Source: Cricetomys ansorgei
Lineage: Eukaryota; Chordata; Mammalia; Rodentia; Nesomyidae
DNA length: 64,000 nucleotides
Reading direction: 5' to 3'
NCBI GenBank assembly: GCA_026225945.1
Contig: JAMJFZ010000320.1
Span: 9,132,001-9,196,000 of the forward strand
A model generated the notes under the pieces. The model did no database searches. It was not told the DNA's origin and saw only the letters and a program-made list of their open reading frames with translations. Shown one piece after another: positions 53,890-64,000 of this stretch (position 1 is its first letter; every line of letters begins with the position of its first letter). The position numbers were made by a program, and so were the translations under genes.

Positions 53890-54225
53890 TGTGGAAGTTT
53901 ATTTTTAGTTGTGTTTAAAATAATTGCTTCTGTGCACTGTTAGAAAAAGGGCTACTCTAGGTCTTGGAATTTTGTATGGTCTGCAGGTGTTGGATTTATG
54001 TGGGGGTTATTTTAATTGCTTATGACCTGCACGTGGTATCAGTAGAACACTTAAGGAGTTCTGAAAGGATGAAAACACCTGAGCTGAGACGCTCAGAGTT
54101 CCACTGTCATGTGTGGCACTGGCCATGATGGTGGTTCCCTCTACTGAGGTCTGGCAGAGTTTGCAGATATGAATATGTCTCCTTGTCTCTCTTGGTGAGT
54201 GGCCACAGCAGCCTCACAACTACGA
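53890..54225 (+). mobile_element. ~330-bp element, copy 3 (perfect 8-bp duplication TAAAGTGT)
   Basis: TAAAGTGT at 53882-53889 is repeated exactly at 54226-54233 (an extra matching A precedes both). The element begins TGTGGAAGTTTATTTTTAG and ends AACTACGA. It is aligned by eye with copies 1 and 2 along its whole 336 bp, including GAAAACACCTGAGCT and GAGGTCTGGCAG. Confidence 0.88.
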
Positions 54226-54233
54226 TAAAGTGT

Positions 54234-57200
54234 GACCCTAACCTTTCAGCTGGGGAAACTGTAGCCCATAGAGGTCAAGAATGTAACCAGTGGGTTCTAA
54301 AATACATCTCTGATATCTATCTACACTCGCTTGAATAGGGTACATGGAGGACACCAGATACAAGGAGTAGGTAAGGTCCAAGGAAATCCAAACGGGAGGA
54401 GCAATGTCCATGTCCGACACTTACGGTTAAAGACCTGCATCGGGAACAGTGACCCTGAGTGGAGGAAGACTACAGAACCCAATAGGGAAAAACTTGGCAG
54501 GGCAGGTACCCCATTACCCTCCTTTTTGGCCTCCTGCAACATTCTCCATGGCCTGACTGTCAATGCATATGACCAGTACTCGTCATTGCTGCTCAAATCC
54601 CCCTGCCTCAGCCATGCCCAGGTTTTCTCCCAATCTAACCTCTCTGGTGTTAGTATGTGCATATTCCCAACTGTCTCAACAAAAGAGCTCATATTTTGCA
54701 GTCAAATAAAAAAACAGAAGGAAGTAGAGAAAAAGGAAGCAAGGACTGTTTGAGAAACTTGGAAGGTGGGATTTCCTGTGATGGTCTTGCGAAGAAGCAG
54801 TGGCCGTATCTCCACTCCATCACGTTGCTGTTTCAATGAAAACCCTGATTATAGGCTATGTAGCCTTGGTGAGCTAGGTGTCTCTGTTAGTTGAACTTGC
54901 TAATTACCTGTTTAGTACTTTTTCATCTTCACAAGTTTGTTCAATGCTGAGCTTATGTCTTCCCTCAGTGTGTGCTGACCCCCTCAGCAGAAAGGTTGCC
55001 AATGAAAGTACCTGGAGGGTCACATAAGTTCAGAGAAGTCCCTTGAGTTTCCAGAACTTTCTGTCCCTCTTTGTCAAGAAATCACCAGCCAGTCATTTAT
55101 TCTGCAAAATACTTATTGATCACCTACCACATTCCTTGGTCTTCTGTATGCATAGATTTTTATGCAGGAACCAGACCACGAAACATTGTGTTTTCATGAG
55201 ACAAATTTAGAGCCTTAGCTCTGGCTGAACCCTCTGCCTACAATGATCACTTCCGTACCTGATGTTTTAATAAAGAACAACTTGCTAGTTGATTAAAAAC
55301 TCCGCATTACCACAACATCAACTGTACTTAGTTTGTTCCACGTTCTCACGACACCTGTGAGCGTGCCTCTGTCTTCTGTCCAGCTGGGGGCATCATACCC
55401 TTGCTTAGGAAAGGACCTGAGGGGAGCCAAGCCATTTGCTTTTTGAGCTCCTGGCTTTCAAACACATATCTGTTTTCCAAATTACTGACCCAGGAGTATT
55501 CTGAAGAACTATATGTGAAAAAGACTATCCCAAAGTCAGGTGACGCCGGGAAGCTGTGGGTTAAGCGGTCAGGCAGGACTTCTCAGAACATTTAGTACAC
55601 TTCAATGGTACAAAAGGAGGAAGAACCTAAATGCTTTCACTATGAAGACACAAGTGAGGAGCTGTGTTTAACCTGATGTGAGCATTACACAACGAATACA
55701 GGGACAGAAGCACCACATGGTGTTCCATCAGTGTGTGCAACTTTGATGTTTTATGAGTCAGTTGGAAGATAAATTTGATAATGGAAAATCCCTAGTATAG
55801 TGTGCTTACTGTGACTAGCACTGAGCTAAGTGCTTCACCTGCATTGGCCTAGCTCACCTCCCTGGTGACACTCAAGGGAGACACTAGTATTATGTCATGT
55901 TCTACAAATGAGGAAACAGAGGCACAGGGCTTAGAAGCAATGACTGAGTGAGTCATTTCAAAGTGAGGCCTTCTAGCTACTGATTAAACACTTGGGTATT
56001 TAACAATCACACCATAACCACACACTGTATTGTAATGAAGACTCCACGAGGGGGCATTGAGAGTACTTCCCAGACGTGCTTGCTTGAGAACGCCTTGGTC
56101 CTTCCGATCAGATGCAGTATTGGTGTTTAAAAGACTGCACTGCAAAAATTGCTTCCATGAGGTGATGACTTTTGTCTCCCTCCAAAATTTAACTAAAGCA
56201 TTAGTCTGCAGGTCTATTATCTAAACAAAAAGGAACACACAATTTGATGGGAATTTATTTGTCATGTCAATCTCGGTTCTTGAAGCCAATGTTACAAAAT
56301 CAAAGGTGTTCATCATTTTTTTAAAAAAAGCAGTTCAAATGCCAATCAAAAGTATGAGTCTTGGAGAAGAGGCTGTGACAAAGAGGTAAGGCTGTGGAAG
56401 CAGAGGAAATCTCAGCCAGGCAGCTAAAGATATCATTCTGGAGAAATTTGGTTATGTTCATTTCCTCATATAAATTCCAAAATAAGACCTAGAGTCAAAC
56501 AGATACTGGAATATGAGAGTTGGAGCAAATATGGCATCTCTGAAACACACAGGCCGTTATAATGTATGGTGTGACAGGTTGCTGGGTGCCGGATGAACCT
56601 GATAGGTACCTTTTGCTGTGTTTTCAAAAGGTCAGACATTTCTATATTAACTCTGGGATATCCTTTTCCCATAAAGGTTCTACTACATTTATATATTTAG
56701 TGTCCTCTTTAAATTATCTTATATTATTTCTTAAATTTATTTTTTTCACAAAAGCTCAGTAGCTAAACACCGTTTTGAAATAATTAAATTTTAACATGTA
56801 AATTTTAAAAATATAAAATTTGCTTGATGTAAAATGGTTTGTATATCATTCTTTGAAAGCTATCTTCCAAAGGTCAAAAACCTATCAGTGAGAATAAGAA
56901 ACAAGCCAGACCAAAGATGTAGTTAAAGAGGGGGAAGTAAGGGTGAAGAAGGGGCTGAAAAGAGATGAGAGATGTGTCCATTTCTATCTGGAGGCGTTAT
57001 CTTCTGTCAAGATTCTAGGTAGACAGGAACAAATGTAAATACGCTCTGTTGAGACTTGTATGTTTTTCTCTTCTGATGCTGCTCTTTTTAGGTTTTATGG
57101 TTGCTTTAAATTCTATGTATTTTCCATATTGTCATTTGGCAGCCGCTTGCAAAACAACTGGAATTCAGGCCTGATAATGGGGATAAAAGACAATATGATT

Positions 57201-57504
57201 TCTGTCTACATGGAGTAGCTGGCGAAGTATGTTAGTACGATGAAGTCCTGTTAATGTCAAAAGTAGATTACACAACCTTTAAATTTTTCTACTTGTGAAC
57301 ATACACTATTCACTGACTCATTTATTCACATAGAATGCCTTTTAATGTTTCTAAAAATCATTCCTGACGTATAAGAATGCATACATATTTTTACTAATTA
57401 CCTACCATGCAGCTATTCTCTGTTCAACACTTTGGTAACATTAAACAAGTGGAATTAAATCTTGTTTCTAACCAAAATTTTCTCTATCACACTGACTCAG
57501 TTTT
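54234..57504. other. Intergenic, unrecognised apart from a MIR
   Basis: One antisense MIR-like remnant (about 55805-55985: GCACTGAGCTAAGTGCTTCA, then AATGAGGAAACAGAGGCACA). A 140-codon open frame at 54331-54753 has no recognised domain and overlaps an equally long antisense frame. No gene is called. Confidence 0.6.
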
Positions 57505-58460
57505 GTAGCTATTTATTCATTATGTGTGTCTGTGTGGGTGCACACACATGCTTGCGTGAAAGTTTGTACACTGTAAGCGTTGATTCAGGGCAAAAGTCGT
57601 AAAAGGGTCTCAGCCTCTGTACAGTCTAATAGAACATTTCAACTTCGGAGACTTATTGCTGACTGACGCACTCTGACTAGCTCCTTCTGAACTCAGAGCT
57701 GTACTGAACTCCACTGACTCTTCTGGTTGGCTTATTCAACTCACTCTCGGTTCTGACTCAAACTCTTCTCCAAGCTGCTGGTTCAAACTGACCTTCTAAG
57801 ATGGCTGATTGCTTCTGATTGAACTCTTCTGACTCTGGCTGACTCTGGCTGACTTCCACAACTTCTCTGACTGAACTGCTCTGCTGGACTTCAAACTGAC
57901 TCTTGCTGTTAGCTGACTCTTTCTCCTAAACTCACCCTTCCTTCTGCTGAACTCCTTCTGTGTCTCTGCCTCAGACTGCTTCAGACTGCCTGACTCTCTG
58001 AACTGACAGCCTGCTTTTATATTGTGAGAATTGGGCCTGTCCTCACTCTGACTCACTCTGTTTACTCTTCCTCAAATTCGTCTGCTCTTCACTCTGATTC
58101 ATCTCAAACGTCGCTCTTTCTGTCAGACACTAACTCCTTCTGAGATCTGCTTCCTGTCTCTGCTTCCTCCTTTGCTTCTACTTCTGTCTTAGGGATTAAG
58201 GCATGTGCTACTACTGCCTTTTTGAATATTAGGATTAAAGGTGGGTGCTGACATTCTTTCTAACCTACAGCAGACATGCTGCTGAATTAAAAGATTAAAT
58301 ATTCCTTTACAGCGTACACATGCCACTGCACTTTGTGGCGGTCAGAGAACAATTTAGAAGATTTGTTTCTTTCATTCCACCATGCGGGTCCATGGGATTG
58401 AATTTAGGTCTTCGGCCTTACTGACAGGTACCATTACTCATGGGGCCATCTTTGCTGGTC
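57505..58460 (-). mobile_element. tRNA-type SINE split by an LTR-like insertion
   Basis: 57505-57571 (TGTGTGTCTGTGTGGGTGCA...) and 58314-58460 (GTGGCGGTCAGAGAACAATT, TCCACCATGCGGGTCCATGG, CTCATGGGGCCATCTTTGCT) are the two parts of one antisense B3/B4-group SINE, like the intact copies at 16900-17070 and 10763-10930. Confidence 0.7.
57572..58313 (+). mobile_element. CTGACT-rich solo-LTR-like insertion, copy 2
   Basis: About 742 bp between two GTACAC hexamers (57566-57571 and 58314-58319). It begins TGTAAGCG and ends TTTACAGC, so TGTAA/TTACA form short inverted ends two bases from the right border. A 6-bp duplication is typical of class II (ERVK-like) retroviral integration. No internal genes are present. 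Confidence 0.65.
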
Positions 58461-60815
58461 CACAAGTGAATACTCTTAAATATTCAGGTAAAGCTAATTG
58501 TGTAGCTTGGATTTATCAGTCAAGTAGAACTATGATTTGTAGACAAGGAAGTTTCTGTTTACAAAACAATATGAGCAGAAGCTAGGAGGCATCCAAATAT
58601 TTTTCTCTTGATAGATGATGGCTAATAATCCCAGAGACAGGAAGGTAAGTGCATGTAAAAAGTAGATTATGTATAAAACTCTAGAGGCCAACCTCCTTAC
58701 ATTTCTCTAAGATAAATCTTGGATAGTTTCAGTTGTTTGCTAACATGTTCTAATGGCCAAGGAAGAATACAATCTTGTTTGTTACCAAAACTAGAGATAC
58801 GTTATTTAAAGCCTAAGGAGTTTTATATCCTATAGAAGTGTTTGAAGATCTGGGAAGAAACATGCTTTGACTCTAAAGCATAAAAAGGAAAAAAAAAAAC
58901 TGTAACCCTAACATTCTTATTAATACTTAATTACATGCCTGTTAAACAGTACATCAATGAGCGAACTGCAATTCAAGTAGCTTGTAGTTAAGTTATATTT
59001 AATTTGAAATGGGAAATGTGGCTGAATTTAACATGAACTTAACCTGTTCAATAGATTTGATGAGTTTACTAAAAACACAGAGCGTCTGGTGTCACATACA
59101 AAATGGTATTACCAAACCTTTCTGGAAGACAGAAAGTCTTGAGTCCCTGAGTCGCTACTTACAAGCATTGAACAATGTGCTCATTGCCTAGACAAGAAAG
59201 TCAAGTAATTGTATGAATTCCCACAGCTGCACAGCAACCTATCCTTGGTAATAATTGCCATCTCTTGACTCCTGCCTGAGAATTTGTACCTGACGTGTGG
59301 GAAGCATCTGAATCTGATTCATCAGGCCGGAAAAGTGCAGGCACATAGTCCATTCCAGAACTGTACCTGGGAATCTGCATTCTGTCCTACACAATGTTGT
59401 CTATTGTTTTTATTTCTTTCTAGTATCTTAGATAGCTATTCTGCTCCGGCCTATTCAGCTAGCTAGCTTGTCTATAGTCAGTTGATGAATTGAATTCGGT
59501 GAACCTGTTGGCACAATGTGGATATGATAAAACCCATAGTGGTTTCTTTTTAAAAATAATGACCCAAAATGGAGAAACAACGCAGAGTGATTCTTTCCTA
59601 AACAGTGCGATCAATTCAAACATTTCAGAACTGTCTTGGTAGAAGAATCTGGAACCTGCTGGTTGATGGCGGGAGACAATTATGAAGGTCAGAGGAACTG
59701 AGGTTAGGGACAGAAAAGCTTGCTTGGTGAGAGTTCAGAATCACTTACTACACACATCCAAGCTCCTATTATCTTTGATCATTTGATGTCTTTTTTTCCT
59801 GACTGCAGTTCTCAAAACAATGTGTATATGGACTTACAAAATGTCCCAAATATGTCAATGCCCAGAACTCTCCTAGGTGCTGAGGAATCCACAAGGAGCA
59901 AGTTAGACTCAATCCTTGATGTACAGGAGTTTATAGTCTGGCTAAGAACAGGAAAACTAGGTTTCACTCCTAGCTCTTTCAGCCACAAACTGTATGACAC
60001 TGGACAAGCCACTTTATGCCCCTGGTTTTCCGTTTATTTTAATTCCTACTTCAGCATAGCCTAGAAGTCAATAACTTCGAAGAATCTGTGAGTTACCATC
60101 TAGATTGGTATTTCATTGGTACCGACTCTCTGTCTACCTACCAGTCAGCTTTTGTTTATTTGGTTGTGGGCCATGCCAGATTAATGAAAAGGCTTTCTTT
60201 TCCACATGGCCTCACCCAAGGACCCCTGGGACCAATGACATCAATCTTTTTTGAAGTTTGCTTTCCAAATTCACTTTCATGTGCTCTGGCTATGTGAGGT
60301 GGTCACATGAATGGCCACATGGATGTGTTGGCTCCAGCCAAAACCCCAGGGAGCTGTGTAGCTCATTGCAGCCTCATCTAAGGGCCACCAGAGGAGTGAT
60401 GGTAGACTGTTACCCCTCTGAGATGCTTCGGTCCCATTAAAAGAAGCAAAATCCATCCCAGAGTCCAAAGAGTCACTTCTAAAATAGCTCTAACTAGTGT
60501 GATGAGGAGCTGGAGGAAAGAGATTGAATGTTATCCAGGGAGTCAGAGGTCTGGGAGGAGGAGAGCCCTCATCAGTGACACCTACGGATGCTGGGAGATG
60601 TACATTTTCTTGGTTTAACCAAGTCTGTCAGATTCTCTTGTGGTATTTTTTTTCCTCAAACATTTAGGTTGAATTTGTTTTTCTCAATTATGAAACTTGT
60701 ACAGAAAACATACTTTGGGAGGTCTATTTACATCAATTTATTGAATGCCTATTGAGTGTCTATGATAGTGCTTGGCATCGTTATGGACATTGGGGTGTAG
60801 TGATAAATAATAGTC
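58461..60815. other. Intergenic, mostly unrecognised
   Basis: A possible sense MIR remnant lies at about 59950-60055 (AGGTTTCACTCCTAGCTC, then GGACAAGCCACTTTATGCCC), and an L2/MIR-like TTATTGAATGCCTATTGAG near 60738. No gene is seen. Confidence 0.6.
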
Positions 60816-61053
60816 TCTGGGATGGAGAAATGGATCAGTATTCTTGAGTACTTTTTGCTTTTGCAGAGGACCTGCGTTTGGTTCGCAGCACCCACACAGT
60901 GGGTCACAACAGCATGCAACATCTAGTTCCAGCAGATATGACGCCTCCTTCTGGCTTCCATAGCTCCTGCATACATTGATACACATAAACTCAGCCAGGC
61001 AAGTACACACACACACACACACACAACTTTAACAACAAAACAAAAAAAAAAAA
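60816..61053 (+). mobile_element. B2/B3 SINE with (CA)n and A-rich tail
   Basis: TGGGATGGAGAAATGGATCA, CTTTTGCAGAGGACCTGCG, TCGCAGCACCCACACAGTGG, then (CA)n at 61006-61024 and AAAACAAAAAAAAAAAA. Confidence 0.88.
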
Positions 61054-63556
61054 GTCTTTTGATCGCAGCAATTCTAACTAGGGAAGACGGGATGCAAAGC
61101 CTCAGTAGTTACATGAAAAGACAGGCATAATATAATGTCAGGTAACAGGGAGGGCCAGAAAGGTGATGGAGGGAAACAAATAAATATGGCCTTTATAACA
61201 AGTGTGAGCAGGGGTGCCTGAGCAACTGCGATGATATTTGAGCAGAAAGTCACATGAAAGGAGAGAGGCGGCCTAGGTAGTTCTATGAGGAAAGAATGAA
61301 TACATAAAGGAACATGTAAAGGAAGCAGCTGAACCAAGTGTCCACGGAGGTGGGTGTTACGGATCCCATGCACACTCTCCATGTTTGCTGAATTAGTGGA
61401 TACAGGTGTTTTTCCTGACATTTGAGAAAATTAGGTTACGTAGAGGATGAGTTATGGGTTCAGGGCCACCCAGCAAGCAAAGAGGCAGAGATGAAAAGTG
61501 AGCCTAGCTCATGATTTTTATTTCTATGTCATATTGTTCCAATTGTTGCTCATTTTTAGGAGGGAGCAGGCACTCCCACAATTGATTTAAACCTGGTTTC
61601 TGTTCCCTCCAATATCAGGCTAACTCATCCACCCCTGCACATTTAGGGCAACTCTGAGTTCTAGAATTAAATGCAGTCCTTCCTGATTGCTTGGTACCAG
61701 TGGCCTGATTCTCAGAAAAACAAACAAACAAACAAATAAAACAGGTAAAGAACTGAAAGATTTCTATGTTTGGAAGCACATGGAAGCTTTGAACTCTTCG
61801 TAGTGTGTTGTAGGTAGAGCCAGCCTGCTTCAGACATTCAGCCACTACCTTCATAATCTGATCCTATTTTGTCTTTTTGGGGAGCACTAGGTTTGGGTGA
61901 GGGGTGTCAGGTTTGCCTTCCCTGAAGAAGGAAATGTGCAGAATGGAAAGACAGACATTACCCAGAGCTGGCCATCGCCTCCTTAGCAACAACAGCAGTG
62001 TACACGTTCATACACAAACACTGCACCAAAACAAGCAAAGGTCACTCTCTGTGGGCACTTCCAAGAATGATCTCAATTTTTCATAAAACAATGTTTATAA
62101 ATTAGATGGAACCCCAGAGCAGTCCGGGAATAGAAATAACCATTTTACGAGGCTTCCTGCCATTACATTATTGCTTGTTTGCTTGGAATGAGCAAAATAC
62201 AGTGTGCAGCCGACCTCTTCCAGAGCCAAGCAAAGATCTCCTTACAAAGCCCCCAGGCAAGTGAGCCTCAGTTGGGAAGCATACTTGGTACCAGTAGGGA
62301 TATTCATTCTGGGCCTTTTGAATCATCTTAACTTCAAGTTCTATGCTCTCTTTACCTTTCCTTCCCAGCCCCTCACAAAATACTGGTCTAGCACAAGCAA
62401 GAAAGAAACGATTTTAATTGTCGCATGAAGTGAACATATTGAGTCAACAAATGAAAGGTGAATAGTCTCACCCCAGGGCAGGTCTGCCTACCTTTTTACA
62501 TTTCCTGAGTTCCTGCTATATGGAAGGCTCTACTTTCTATGTGAGGACTCTGAAGGCATGGCTCATTTTTTTTTTAAACTCTGTTCCCTATTCTTAAGAC
62601 TTTTCCTTATTTCCCTGGAGCCATTATGCTGCTTGTCAAGGTTATAGTCCTTAACAAAGGCTGATTTCAGCTTGCATTCCACAATACTCTCTCTTTTTAT
62701 TTGTAGTACCTCCCATCATCTTAGTCCCCTAAGAGTAAATCACTGACATGAAGAAAAGTATTCGATAAACTAACTGCACCTGACTGAGTTCTCATAGAGC
62801 AGAGTCCGAGGCAGGAATCCAACAGTAAGTGGCTAATTTGGATTAAGAGACTGGGGGACTGGAACACATCTAGTAAAGAGTCAGAAACTCAACTTGTTCA
62901 CTGCTATAGGATACCTGGCTTTAGCTGCATGTGAAAATTCTAAGCAAATGATATGAAAAATGCATCATCTCTACTGAATTGCCTCATCCAGAAGCAATGG
63001 TACTGGGCTTTGTTACAACCATCTTGCCACTTGTTAGTTGAGAATGCTAGTCGTCTGGCTTAGCTAGGCTTTATTGAACATGGGCAGACAGCAGATTGTC
63101 CATGGAGAAAGCTCTCAGGAAAACTGATGTGTATGCCTGGGACGTTTGGAAATAACTGGGGCACACAGAAGTTGTGGAGCTGATGGAATGTATGTGGAAC
63201 ATTGAAAGCAATCACCTTCACCTTTATGGGGCAAGGCAGATGCCTGTACCTGCTACAAATAAGCATCTAGTTAGATGTGACCTTTTAAAGAGTTTCTTAA
63301 CCCAAATGAATGCTTTTTAAAATGAGGACATAAGAGGAAGTACAGATTTTTGGAGTAAAAAGAACCATCTGGGTCCACATTTAAATAGGGCCAATGAGTA
63401 TATGTGAACCTTTCTTGAGACTCTGGGTGAGGTAAGGACCACTTTCACAAAGGAGTGGCAGTAGGTAGGATCAGTGTTCTCTCTGTGGGAGAAGTCTACC
63501 AGCAGATGAGGAGTCTCCATCAGAATTGTCATTTGGCAGGACCTGGGTGACTTTCA
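61054..63556. other. Intergenic, mostly unrecognised
   Basis: Contains an antisense MIR-like remnant (about 61415-61520) and a short (CAAA)n run (61716-61740). No gene or RNA was recognised. Confidence 0.6.
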
Positions 63557-63663
63557 GCTACAAAAAAAAAGAAAGAAAGAAAGAAAAGAAAAGGAAAGAA
63601 AAGAAAAAAGAAAAAGAAAGGAAGAAAGAAAGGAAGGAAAGAAGGAAGGAAGGAAGGAAGGAA

Positions 63664-63725
<62 letters not shown>

Positions 63726-63732
63726 AAAAACA
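63557..63732. repeat. Long polypurine (GAAA)n/(GGAA)n tract
   Basis: About 175 bp of pure A and G on the + strand: irregular AAAGAAAG and GGAAAG units, a central GGAA block (about 63645-63667), then about 16 perfect AAAG units. Purity and partial mirror symmetry make it a candidate for triplex (H-DNA) formation. Confidence 0.95.
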
Positions 63733-64000
63733 AACCTCTGTACCTTAGGACCACACCCCCTAATTACAGGACATATTATATTTCCCTTATCCTCTTCCTT
63801 GTTTACAGCATTTGAGAGATAATGTAAGGTCGATACACGGTTTTTGGAAAAGATATTTTTGTTACTTCATCTCTAGGGGGAATGTTGTTGGGCTATGATA
63901 TTTCTATTCCCAGCTGTGACGTTTCAGTATTTTGACCCTAAACATGTTATCTTAATTAGAAGATTGCAACATTGACCTGAACCCCAGAAACATGGCAAGG
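63733..64000. other. Window end, unrecognised
   Basis: I see no gene or repeat family that I can support. Confidence 0.5.

Noticed and set aside
54331..54753. 140-codon open frame in intergenic DNA
   Set aside because: No family resemblance, no splice or polyA context, and a 123-codon antisense frame overlaps it.
63526..63822. Lys/Glu-rich coiled-coil-like open frame
   Set aside because: It is the translation of the GAAA/GGAA purine tract.

Overview
The window is mammalian nuclear DNA, from a muroid rodent judging by abundant B1, B2/B3 and B4 SINEs and rodent-type L1 sequence. It holds one recognisable protein-coding gene: the 3' two-thirds of phenylalanine hydroxylase (Pah), on the + strand. 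Ten coding exons, numbered 4-13 by the human gene, are present with canonical GT-AG borders. Their sizes (89, 68, 197, 136, 70, 57, 96, 134 and 116 bp, then 47 bp to the stop) equal the conserved exon sizes as I know them. Together they encode residues 118 to 453, which is the whole catalytic domain and the tetramerisation tail; exons 1-3 lie upstream of the window. The C-terminal residues differ from both the house mouse and Norway rat proteins as I recall them, so a third muroid (perhaps a cricetid) is likely, but I cannot name the species.

Layout. 1-7047 is the 3' part of intron 3 (an old L1 3' end, a Z-DNA-prone GT/GC tract with a B4 SINE, a MIR). 7048-34823 carries coding exons 4-13, separated by introns of 0.7-8.0 kb that hold SINEs, MIRs and microsatellites. 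About 34824-35385 is the 3'UTR, with two groups of AATAAA signals. From about 35390 to 64000 is intergenic DNA, in human the interval on the IGF1 side, with no gene I can support.

The intergenic part is a layered record of transposition. It holds an L1 with a 5' inversion of twin-priming type (40.2-43.7 kb) and three copies of a ~330-bp element flanked by 8-bp duplications (one inside that L1). It also holds two related LTR copies, a CTGACT-rich LTR-like family in two copies (one apparently a solo LTR nested in a SINE with a 6-bp duplication), and a URR1-type hAT element nested in another repeat. There is also a ~195-bp TTTTA array on a B1 tail and a ~175-bp GAAA/GGAA purine tract.

No RNA gene, CRISPR array, operon or bacterial-type system is present, and I saw no sign of an undescribed multi-gene system. 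The most novel-looking item is the three-copy ~330-bp element with 8-bp target duplications. All repeat family names come from reading alone and were not run against a repeat library.
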